Assembly (NCBI RefSeq): GCF_000168975.1
Contig: NZ_AAUW01000021.1
Span: 62,001 to 126,000, forward strand
Length of the DNA stretch: 64,000 nucleotides
From: Roseibium aggregatum IAM 12614
GTDB taxonomy: Bacteria > Pseudomonadota > Alphaproteobacteria > Rhizobiales > Stappiaceae
Direction of reading: 5' to 3'
Shown in pieces: positions 43,547 to 51,349 of this stretch (positions are counted from its first letter, which is position 1; each line of letters opens with the position of its first letter). The notes under the pieces were generated by a model. The model was not told where the DNA came from. It ran no database searches and worked only from the letters and a program-made list of their open reading frames with translations. The position numbers and the translations under genes are program-made.

Positions 43547-43675
43547 TCAAGGGGTGTGGATACAACGATAAAAAATCTAAGATTGGTGTGCTTTTTGGTA
43601 CATCAATGCTCGTTACGGGCGTGTTGCAAAGTTTTTCGCGTTAACCACGCCTTGAGATTTGGCTGTTGAAAGAGC

Positions 43676-43939
43676 GCTCCAGAAATTGGAGTTCCGCGTC
43701 ATGATTCTGAGTGCCATCGTTGAAAAACTGAAACGCCAGTCGAAGGATGACTTCAAAGGCAGACAGTTCGAGGCCTGGCTGATCATCCAGGCAATCTCCT
43801 GGTACTTGCGTTATCCGCTGAGCTATCGGGACCTGGAGGAAATGTTCCTGGAACGCGGCTTTGAGGTGGACCACAACACCATCAACCGGTGGGTTCTGGC
43901 CTACGCTCCTCTTATGGAAAAACGGTTGCGGCGTTTCCG
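43676..43939 (+). pseudogene. IS6-family transposase (second subgroup), N-terminal part
   Basis: From about 43701 (MILSAIVEKLKRQSKDDFKG) the frame reads RQFEAWLIIQAISWYLRYPLSYRDLEEMFLERGFEVDHNTINRW and LAYAPLMEKRLRRFR, typical of the IS240/IS6 subgroup and different from the 38168 copy. It is interrupted at 43940 by the IS3 element, and no downstream half is found after 45157. Truncated. Confidence 0.88.
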
Positions 43940-43996
43940 TGATCCTCCCCCAATGAATTGGTCCGCCGTTATGTTTAGGAAAACGGAGGATCATAG

Positions 43997-44275
43997 ATGG
44001 GAAACAAGCGACACAAGCCGGAAGAGATTGTCACGAAGCTGCGGCAGGTTGAGGTTCTTGTCGGCCAGGGAATGGCGCGGATTGATGCGATCCGGGAAGT
44101 TCGCATAACCGAGCAGACCTACTACCGCTGGCGCAAGCAGTATGGCGGCATGGGAACCGACCAACTGAAAGAGCTCAAACGGCTTCAAAAGGAAAATGAG
44201 CGTCTCCGCAAGGCGGTCTCCGATCTGACACTGGACAAGCTGATCCTTGCCGAGGCCGCACGGGGAAACTTCTGA
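43997..44275 (+). CDS. IS3-family OrfA
   Basis: 92 aa: HKPEEIVTKLRQVEVLVGQGMARIDAIREVRITEQTYYRWRKQYG is the helix-turn-helix of IS407-type OrfA, followed by a leucine-zipper segment (LKRLQKENERLRKAVSDLTLDKLILAEAA). It binds the IS ends and, by -1 frameshifting near 44270, gives the OrfAB transposase. Intact. Confidence 0.93.
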   Translation: MGNKRHKPEEIVTKLRQVEVLVGQGMARIDAIREVRITEQTYYRWRKQYGGMGTDQLKELKRLQKENERLRKAVSDLTLDKLILAEAARGNF

Positions 44276-44307
44276 GCCCCGCCCGTCGGCGTGCCTGCAT
44301 CGATCAT

Positions 44308-45123
44308 GTGCGCAGCCAAATGAAGCTCTCCGAGCGTCGTGTCTGCCTTGTGTTGGGCCAGCATCGCTCTACCCAGAGGCGGCGACCACGAGGGCGTGCC
44401 GATGAAGAGCGCCTGGTCGAGGATATGATCGCGCTTGCCCGACAGTATGGCCGCTATGGCTATCGCCGGATTGCGGCTCTGTTGAGGGATGCTGGCTGGC
44501 AGGTGAACGACAAGCGTGTCGAACGGCTATGGCGGCGGGAGGGGCTGAAGGTGCCGGCGAAACAGCCGAAGAAGGGACGGCTCTGGTTGAATGACGGCTC
44601 ATGCCTCCGTCTCCGGCCCGAGTATCGCAACCACGTCTGGAGCTACGACTTCGTCCATTGTCGCACCGATGACGGCAAGGTGTTCCGAACCTTGAACATC
44701 CTCGACGAGTTCAGCCGGGAGTGCCTGGCGATCCGGGTCAAACGAAAGCTGAACTCGACCGATGTCATTGACGCCTTGAGCGACCTGTTCATCCTGCGCG
44801 GTGTGCCTACGTTCATACGATCTGACAATGGTCCGGAGTTCGTTGCCCATGCCGTGCGGGACTGGATCAAGGCCGTCGGCGCCAGGACCGCCTACATCGA
44901 GCCAGGCTCACCTTGGGAGAACGGTTATTGCGAGAGCTTCAACGCCAGGTTCCGCGATGAACTGCTCGACGGTGAAATCTTCTATGGGCTGCATGAAGCG
45001 CAAATCCTGATCGAAAAATGGAGGAAGCACTACAACACCAAGAGACCGCACAGCGCATTGGGTTACCGCCCACCGGCTCCCGAAACCATCATCCCGATGG
45101 ACCAAAGACCGGCCATGCACTAA
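44308..45123 (+). CDS. IS3-family OrfB transposase
   Basis: 271 aa from the first ATG, although the functional frame begins upstream near 44270 by frameshifting from orfA. Contains YGRYGYRRIAALLRDAGWQVN, the DDE core WSYDFVHCRTDDGKVF (Asp), FIRSDNGPEFVAHAVRDW (Asp) and ENGYCESFNARFRDELL (Glu), and ending HNTKRPHSALGYRPPAPE-like. All catalytic residues are present, so the element is probably active. Confidence 0.94.
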   Translation: MRSQMKLSERRVCLVLGQHRSTQRRRPRGRADEERLVEDMIALARQYGRYGYRRIAALLRDAGWQVNDKRVERLWRREGLKVPAKQPKKGRLWLNDGSCLRLRPEYRNHVWSYDFVHCRTDDGKVFRTLNILDEFSRECLAIRVKRKLNSTDVIDALSDLFILRGVPTFIRSDNGPEFVAHAVRDWIKAVGARTAYIEPGSPWENGYCESFNARFRDELLDGEIFYGLHEAQILIEKWRKHYNTKRPHSALGYRPPAPETIIPMDQRPAMH

Positions 45124-45157
45124 CAATCAAACTGGACCACTCAAGTGGGGCTGATCA

Positions 45158-45475
45158 ACGCTGCGATTGCGCCTCCTCAAGATCGCCGCCCGCGTGGTCG
45201 AGATGAAAACCCAAATCCGCCTGCACCTCCCGACATCCTGCCCGGACCAAGCTATCCTGCGCATCGTCCTCGACCGCATTCCGCGGCTCGTCACATAAAC
45301 TACGGGGCAAGCGGCCCCCGAAACGAACCCGCCCACCGAAACCCGCAAGCCCCGACACCCAGAACGACGGATCAAATCCGGCGCACCAAAACACGTGCCT
45401 AAAAACACCGCAAACGCGACAACATCATAGCTTCAGGCACACAATCGCCCATCACCGTGATTTACGCGGGCTAAT
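45158..45475 (+). mobile_element. IS1380-family 3' end with transposase tail
   Basis: The first codons read LRLLKIAARVVEMKTQIRLH and LDRIPRLVT followed by a stop, the C-terminus of IS1380 transposases. The downstream GGATCAAATCCGGCGCAC...ATTTACGCGGGCTA is the element end, repeated in part at 17949-18098. The catalytic part is absent. Confidence 0.82.
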
Positions 45476-45489
45476 TTTGTATCTCGATC

Positions 45490-46371
45490 TCACAAGTCGA
45501 AGGATGGTGCGTGTGGCCAGCTCTGTTCATCGAAGGATAGTGCGCGTGGCGAGCTTTGTTTATCGCATTCACCAGAGAGAGAACGGATTTCGTCATCTTC
45601 ATGCATTACTTCTGTTTCGTACGTATCCTTCCAATACGCTCCGCGTATGTCTGTTCTTTGAAATGTTACCTCATAAAATGCTGCTCCCCAAACGTTTGTT
45701 TGCTTCAAGTCCGCGTCAGTAAAATCTGAATCACGAAAATTTCCGTCAGACAAATTCGCATTTAACATCCGCGCGTTGATGAAAGTTGTCCCAATGGCAA
45801 CAACGTTCTTGAAGCTCGCGCCTTCCAAGTTTGCTCCGTCGAACGATGCGCCGGTCAAGTCACAATTATCGAAAATTGCTCCACGAAGATCTAAACCGCT
45901 AAAATCACTTTCAGGTCCAAAGACGATACCGCTCAAATCAATGCCACGTAGCGAAAATTTGTTGGCTGCCGCTTCACGCTTCAGCTTTGCGAGTAACTCT
46001 TCTGAGTTTTTTTCAATGAATTCCGCGTCCTTTAATGTCATACCGCTATCGTTGGCGTGATTAAACCTAGATCCATCTTTCGTTTTGCTGTCTGAATTGT
46101 TTTTCTGAAATACAGTATTCATCGCTTTTCGGCAGTTTAAGACTAATTCATGTTTATTGGACGGTGACTTTTCCCTAAGTGAACCTATTTTTTTGTCATC
46201 AGTATTTTTGCTTGCTGGTTTAGAGCCGTTGGCAATTGTAATTTTTCGCTTGCATGCGTTTAGCTCCGAATAATATCTATCGTTGGCGTTAAACCAATCG
46301 ATCAATCTTCCAACGTTGGGGGGAACGCGAGCCGGATTTGTCATGGTATTTTTTCCGATATAATTAGCCAC
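45490..46371 (-). CDS. Pentapeptide-repeat protein, candidate type III effector
   Basis: 293 aa (GTG 46371; ATG 46344 is equally possible). Residues 1-130 are hydrophilic and Lys/Ser/Asn-rich, with a helix ending EELLAKLKREAAANK. Residues about 138-250 are some 22 tandem pentapeptides of the A(D/N)LXX type (LRGIDLSGIVF, LDLRGAIFDNCDLTGASFDGANLEGASF, ANLSDGNFRDSDFTDADL), forming a right-handed quadrilateral beta-helix. Effectors such as Salmonella PipB2 share this plan, but quinolone-resistance-type proteins do too; the long N-terminal extension favours an effector. The tail has a duplicated unit (SSPRALSFDEQ/SWPHAPSFD) from a 33-bp DNA duplication at 45498-45563. Confidence 0.75.
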   Translation of the reverse strand: MANYIGKNTMTNPARVPPNVGRLIDWFNANDRYYSELNACKRKITIANGSKPASKNTDDKKIGSLREKSPSNKHELVLNCRKAMNTVFQKNNSDSKTKDGSRFNHANDSGMTLKDAEFIEKNSEELLAKLKREAAANKFSLRGIDLSGIVFGPESDFSGLDLRGAIFDNCDLTGASFDGANLEGASFKNVVAIGTTFINARMLNANLSDGNFRDSDFTDADLKQTNVWGAAFYEVTFQRTDIRGAYWKDTYETEVMHEDDEIRSLSGECDKQSSPRALSFDEQSWPHAPSFDL

Positions 46372-46429
46372 TCCTGCAAGGTAAGCAGATACAGCCTATT
46401 GGGGCTGTGCCTTTTAGGACGGGCCCGTT

Positions 46430-46740
46430 GCATAAATCTTCGGGATGTCAGACAGACCATCGTCCCAAACTGTGGAGTGAGCGATGGCCCGGTGCAATCC
46501 ATTCGAGCGACGTCGGTTTCCGCGCGAAATCATCTTGCTGGCGGTGCGCCGGGACCGCTGTCATGCCGAGATATGCGAGAGCTGTTGGCCGAGCAAGGCG
46601 GTTGCGGTCGACGCCTCGACCATCCACCGCTGGGTACGCAAGTTTGGCCCGGAAATCCGCAAAGCGGACCTTCGCCTGCCTACTGGCAAACCCTTGATAA
46701 ATGATCCACGCTCCAACGCCGATCATCGGTCAATCTGCTT
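46430..46740 (+). mobile_element. Degenerate IS6-family remnant
   Basis: Frames on the plus strand give FERRRFPREIILLAVR, MRELLAEQG, VDASTIHRWVRKFGPEIRK and finally a DHR-like piece of the catalytic domain, separated by frameshifts and deletions. An old, inactive copy. Confidence 0.7.
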
Positions 46741-46767
46741 CTTGTTTGAGGTTTAGACGCGCCATAG

Positions 46768-46828
46768 GACGTCCCTCGGGCGGCCCACATTCGGGCGGGC
46801 CTCATGATGCCAAAACCAGGGTAAGGGA
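46768..46828 (+). repeat. 61-bp direct repeat, copy 1
   Basis: Begins GACGTCCCTCGGGCGGCCCA and ends AAACCAGGGTAAGGGA. It matches 48376-48436 at 60 of 61 positions. The two copies bracket the HopA1-like gene. Confidence 0.93.
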
Positions 46829-46904
46829 AGCCTGCGCTCAACGCTCGGTTCTAATACGCTAACCCCGCCGCGGAACGGCGGGGCGTCACTCAGGAGCCGT
46901 CTAC

Positions 46905-48121
46905 TCAGTCTTGCAAAACATCAAGTTCCAGATTGTCGCCGAGGTTCCGATACGGTTTTTCCGCGTCAATCCCTACCTGATGAAAGACGTATTTAAGATT
47001 TTTATTGTATACTTCATCATAAGTTTTACGTCCGGAAGTATAATCCTTGTCGGCTTCCGTCATGGCGGAGCAAATAGTAAAAGAAATCGCGCGGACCGAT
47101 CCGAAACTAACACCTGAATTATTTAGCGCGTTGGCAGATTTGTGATCCAGGTATTTATTAGCCAGTGTCATGATCTTGTCTTTCATGGGTTTCGTCGGCT
47201 CACTTCCAACCGAAATGCCGGGCGCCAGCTTTCCTGTGAGTGCCGGCACAGTATCAATGAAACGTTCCGGTTTCTTGCGTCGAAACTCCTTGACGTGATC
47301 AACTACTTTCTTCAAGTTTTCCTTGCTGTCCACGTATATGACAACGCTATCTCCTCGCTTATCGAGGGGCCACACACTTTTGCCTCTCCAACGCCCGGGA
47401 ACCTTGTCGGGTCATTCAGTATCGTCTTTACAACGTCCCCGAACACGTGCTGCACGTCATGATTTTTGACATTGAGATAAACACGATACTGCATAGAAGA
47501 CGAAGCGATGCCATTCCGCCGGAAGTAGACCCACTCTTTGTCCATGTTCTGCGCCGGCGGAGCGCTCGAAGGAGCGTCGTCCTCGGCCGCTGAAGCCTGA
47601 GGAGTGGCGTTCTGGGGCGGCGACGCGTACCTGTCGATCTCCATATTGACGCCCTGCGTCATGAAGCGCTTGAACTGTTCTGGATTCTCGAAATGCTGCT
47701 TTCTCTCCGGTGTATTGATCGCTACGGTGATATTTTTGGTTCCACGAAGCATGTCGGCGACGCGCTCGAGATATTTTTTCTTCGCTGCGAGCCTCTTCTG
47801 CTGGCGGGAGAGCTGGTGGTCGCCGGAATTTTTTCGCAACTTCAAACCATCCCTGACTACAGCCGCGTCGTCGGACTTCCCCAGGATGTCATAAATTTTC
47901 ATTAGGAGCTGAAAGTCAAAGTCGCCTTGGTTTTTTCGGGGAAGACCGGGCACCAGCTGCTTCAGCGCCGGACCGATTTCCCTGGGGGATGATCCGCAGT
48001 TAAAACGAAAAATCTTGGAGAAAAGCCAAACGATATTTCGTTTCAACATCCGCAGGGTATTTTCCCTGCCCGTTTGTCCATCTCTAAGTTGCTGAACACC
48101 AGCTGGTGTAGGCCTGCGCAT
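46905..48121 (-). pseudogene. HopA1-family type III effector, frameshifted
   Basis: The first frame (48121 to about 47360) gives a basic N-terminus, a Pro/Ala linker, then WVYFRRNGIASSSMQYRVYLNVK and FPGVGEAKVCGP. A one-base change near 47360 shifts to RGDSVVIYVDSKENLKKVVDHV, APGISVGSEPTKP, VSFGSVRAISFTICSAM and GIDAEKPYRNL. The order YRVYLNV - GVxxAK - DxVVIY - PGxSxGxEP - SFGxxRA - GIDxxxPxxNL is that of the HopA1 family (Pseudomonas syringae effector; the same domain occurs in class V lanthipeptide synthetases). All family motifs are present, so the lesion is a single indel or a sequencing error. Confidence 0.82.
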
Positions 48122-48375
48122 GGGCCGGCCGGTGATGAAACGGAAAACCTTGTCGCGGAAGGTGGCGGGGGCTTGTGAAACTCCAGCATCACAAGTGGGG
48201 GGGGGATATCTCCGCCTGTGAGCTTACATTGCTCAAATTGGTCATTTTTTTTCCTTTCGCAGGGGGCGTAGATGCCTGTTGTCGGCTTCAGGCAATCAAC
48301 TATTACCTGTGCCCACAGGATAATGCCTCTTCTAGCGCGGGGGGACTATGTCAAATGGGACACATCAGTGCGGAC

Positions 48376-48436
48376 GACGTCCCTCGGGCGGCCCACATTC
48401 GGGCGGGCCTCATGATGCCTAAACCAGGGTAAGGGA
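48376..48436 (+). repeat. 61-bp direct repeat, copy 2
   Basis: One mismatch to 46768-46828. It lies upstream of the HopA1-like gene and 115 bp before the next effector gene, so recombination between the two copies would delete the HopA1-like gene. Confidence 0.93.
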
Positions 48437-48551
48437 CGGCCGCAGTCAAAGCCAGAATTTATGCCACACGGCCGTCCTAAACAGCACTTCAGGATTTGGT
48501 GGCGCGTTCTAAATAAACCAGACTTAACTTTCAGTGCTCAGGATCTTTAAA

Positions 48552-50570
48552 ATGGCCCCCCCTCATGAAATTGTTCCTCGCCAGCCTCTCCTGGCCGTTA
48601 ACCCTGAGGAGGCTCAGCGCGACGGCGCGGACCACGGCGCCTTCGCCGGCAGAACCGTTAAATTGAGTGAAAATCAGTTTCAAAGGCTTCGCGAGGCGTT
48701 CGCCGGAGAGCTCCATGAGGACGTAAAAAAGGCTCTTTCGGGAATTTATGATCCCGGTAACGAAAAACGATCATTGGAGGCTATGGGGGTAACACTCCGG
48801 AATCTGAAAGATCTCGCGGTCCAGAAGAGTAAAGAAAAATCTCATCAAAATCGTTACAATATCAGCTCCCGCCATCTGGGTTCTCTAGATATTGAAAAGC
48901 TGGAAGAACTTGCAGAACTTTTACCAGGCGAAAGCCTCCAGGAGCTCGCTGCCTGCCTCTTGAATGAACCGGATTTGAATGTAAAAACCTTACGGGACTT
49001 GCGTGTTATCTTCCCGTCACTGTCGCCAGAAGACCTCTGCAATCTGACGCAGTTGCGCGACCGGGATGAATTGGCCAAGGCGGTAGGTGGCAGATTTGAA
49101 GGCAATCAAGATTTTATTAAGGGTAGATTTTGGGCCAAGGACGACACTTTAAAATTAGCGGCACTTGTACGCGCATTTAATTGTGTGGACTTGGGGGAAA
49201 TCGCTGACATTTGTCAAGAGAAGTCCCCGGAAAACCATGATGATTTCATTGAGATTACTCTAACGTTCCCGGAAACACCTGTCGCGGACGTGCTTAAACA
49301 AGTGTCCGAGCCTAAATTCAAAGATGCCCAAGACTGCCGGTATATCGCTCTCGCTCTCAGCAACATCTGGCAAGATATAGACATCAATACTATAGTAGCT
49401 TTGGCGAGAACCGACGGCCTGAGCCCGCGTGCCGTCAAAGCTTTGCACGGATTGCTCCCTGGCGTGGAACCTGCCCAAATCATCGAATGGGCAGCAAACC
49501 CTCGCCTGAACGTGAAAACCGAATGGGCAGCAAATCCCGACCTGAACCCGGAAAACGTCAAGGCTTTGCGTGAGCTGTTTCCTGCCGCGAATCCCGTCGA
49601 GATCATCGAATGGGCGGCAATCCCCGGCCTGAACCTGAAAAACGCCATAGCTTTGCGTGAGCTGTTTCCTGACACGCATCCCGCCAACATCATCGAAGAA
49701 GCGGCAACCCCCGGCCTGAACCTGGAAAACGTCAAGGCTTTGCGTGAGCTGTTTCCTGCCGCGAATCCCGCCGAGATCATCGAATGGGCGGCAGTCCGCG
49801 GCCTGAACCTGGAAAACGTCAAGGTTTTGCGTGCGCTGTTTCCTGACTTGCATCCCGACGACTTCGTCAGACTGGGGGCACAACGCCACGACCTGAGTCA
49901 GGAAAAAGGCAGGGCCTTGAAAGAGATCTTTCCTGATGCATCTATTTACGCACTCATCGGCACGCTGGAAACGTACGGCAATTTGGGCCGGGACCTGGAC
50001 CTGGACACATTATGGGACTTGAAAAAGTTCTTCCCTGACGCAAGTCTCGGAGACATATCCATTTGGATTTCTCCACTAAGCGGCGGAGCCGTGAAAATGG
50101 ATACATTACGGGCCTTGAATAATATTTTCCCTGACGCAAGCCCGGAGGATGCCTTCAGAGCATTGAAAGGCCTAGGAGACCTGCCACTGGATGAATTACG
50201 GGGCTTAAAAGGAGTTTTCCCTGAAACGGGTATTCTGGCTCTCGTCGATGCGCGAATATTCTACGGTAAGCATGACTTGACTAGATTGAAGAAATTTCGA
50301 GATCTTGTCTCGCTGGATTATCGCAATCCAGAATATGTTACCAACATTTTTGGTGTGTCGAAATTAATCTCCGAGCAAAACTTGGAAGCTTTCCTGGCTC
50401 TGCAAAAGATCTTCTCTGATGCTAATATTTTGACGCTCGCCAAAATTGTCTCGAAAAACCCTAATCTTGACATGGAAAAAGCCAAAGATTTAAGAGACCA
50501 GAATCCTGGGTGCGATTTTGATACCCTGAGGTTATTGAACATTCTTGCAGACTGCTTGCAAGAGTCTTAG
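48552..50570 (+). CDS. Large helical FP-repeat protein, candidate type III effector
   Basis: 672 aa from ATG 48552 (CAGGAT 8 nt upstream; a GTG at 48534 is less likely). The first 60 residues are Pro/Asn/Gln-rich and unstructured. The rest is an alpha-solenoid of about 15-17 units of 28-32 residues with the pattern LRxLFPxAxPxxIIxxAxxPxLNLxxVKA. Residues about 305-435 hold near-identical 29-residue units (LNLENVKALRELFPAANP). The FP turn and NP/PGL capping recur throughout. Two-helix repeats of this size recall TAL-effector and similar solenoids, but the residues differ and I know no family. Homologous in pattern to the protein at 9810-8998. The stop coincides with the edge of an inverted-repeat element, so the original C-terminus may be lost. 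Confidence 0.7.
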   Translation: MAPPHEIVPRQPLLAVNPEEAQRDGADHGAFAGRTVKLSENQFQRLREAFAGELHEDVKKALSGIYDPGNEKRSLEAMGVTLRNLKDLAVQKSKEKSHQNRYNISSRHLGSLDIEKLEELAELLPGESLQELAACLLNEPDLNVKTLRDLRVIFPSLSPEDLCNLTQLRDRDELAKAVGGRFEGNQDFIKGRFWAKDDTLKLAALVRAFNCVDLGEIADICQEKSPENHDDFIEITLTFPETPVADVLKQVSEPKFKDAQDCRYIALALSNIWQDIDINTIVALARTDGLSPRAVKALHGLLPGVEPAQIIEWAANPRLNVKTEWAANPDLNPENVKALRELFPAANPVEIIEWAAIPGLNLKNAIALRELFPDTHPANIIEEAATPGLNLENVKALRELFPAANPAEIIEWAAVRGLNLENVKVLRALFPDLHPDDFVRLGAQRHDLSQEKGRALKEIFPDASIYALIGTLETYGNLGRDLDLDTLWDLKKFFPDASLGDISIWISPLSGGAVKMDTLRALNNIFPDASPEDAFRALKGLGDLPLDELRGLKGVFPETGILALVDARIFYGKHDLTRLKKFRDLVSLDYRNPEYVTNIFGVSKLISEQNLEAFLALQKIFSDANILTLAKIVSKNPNLDMEKAKDLRDQNPGCDFDTLRLLNILADCLQES

Positions 50571-50833
50571 GGTTCGGACCCATAAATTTGGTGTGAATGG
50601 TTTGAGCGAATATGTCCGGATACAAGGCGCAAGGCCGCAGGCCGCCTTATGGCTTTCCAAGACTTGCAACGCAGTACCCGGACATATTCGCCAAATCCCT
50701 CCGGGACGCTCAGCTGGCTTTGAGAGGCAGCGCTGAGCGCCTTAACCGGGCACAAAACCCGCTTTTCGACACTCACTTTGCCGCTCTGTGCCAGTTGAAG
50801 CGCCATTCCCATCATATTTATGAGTCCGGACCC
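50570..50833. repeat. 264-bp MITE-like element with nested inverted repeats
   Basis: Terminal inverted repeats 50570-50587 (GGGTTCGGACCCATAAAT) and 50816-50833 match at 16 of 18 positions. A second, inner perfect 14-bp inverted repeat (GCGAATATGTCCGG at 50606-50619, CCGGACATATTCGC at 50678-50691) sits inside. No coding capacity. The left edge supplies the last base of the upstream gene's TAG stop. Confidence 0.72.
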
Positions 50834-50905
50834 TGGGCCGCTTAATTCACGTGGATGCGCGTTTCGGGGTTCTGCCGCAAATATTTTGTCCTTGGCTCCC
50901 TATGG

Positions 50906-51010
50906 GAACCTTGTTGCAGAAATCCGGTTTACGCTGACCTGAACGGCGTTCTCTCGCTGTGACGTTTTCTGACGGCCGTTCAAATTCCACGCGCCGCGCC
51001 GTCACAAGTT
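50906..51010 (+). mobile_element. IS5-family left-end fragment
   Basis: The stretch from GGGAACCTTGTTGCAG through CCTGAACGGCGTTCTCTCGCTG to the start of a transposase (CGTTCAAATTCCACGCGCCG) parallels 57340-57440 of the other IS5 remnant. Only the end and about ten codons remain. Confidence 0.65.
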
Positions 51011-51349
51011 GGCAATGCTGCCGGTATGATATTCGGCACGTCTCCTCCCTCGAGACCGTTCTGAAATGTGCCGCCGGAGACCGAGCCAGGTTTTATGCAA
51101 CACAGTCCCGGTGAAGGCGTCTGGCAATCTCTGACTGGTCGAATTTCTCCTCGCACATCCGGGAAATCCTCCGGCGGTCTTCAAAACTTAAACGCGAAAA
51201 GTACGGCTCCAGTAATCCTCCCGAAAAACAGGGACGTTAGCACCTGTGTTGCCGTTCGGGATGGAATGTGCCCTGCACTAAAAGGTACACACACAATATC
51301 TGACTTCGAGTAATTTGTCCGCACAATTAACTGGTTAGGGAAATACACA
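51011..51349. other. Non-coding region upstream of the next effector-like gene
   Basis: No gene recognised; several short open frames lack support. The last 60 bp are AT-rich and may hold the promoter of the following gene. Confidence 0.35.

Larger units (their letters stand above)
43940..45157 (+). mobile_element. Complete IS3-family insertion sequence (IS407-like)
   Basis: Imperfect terminal inverted repeats: TGATCCTCCCCCAATGAATT at 43940 and, in reverse, TGATCAGCCCCACTTGAGTG at 45157. Between them lie orfA and orfB in the usual frameshift arrangement. It is inserted into an IS6 transposase gene on the left and abuts an IS1380 remnant on the right. Confidence 0.85.

Noticed and set aside
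43365..43565. A 66-codon minus-strand frame overlapping the putative precursor gene
   Set aside because: It lacks a ribosome site and leader/core structure; the 40-codon frame in another phase has GAAGGAGC correctly spaced and ends right before the hairpin.
48552..50570. Considered a TAL effector
   Set aside because: Unit length is 28-32 rather than 33-35 residues, and there is no repeat-variable di-residue pattern, nuclear localisation signal or LTP..VVAIAS consensus.
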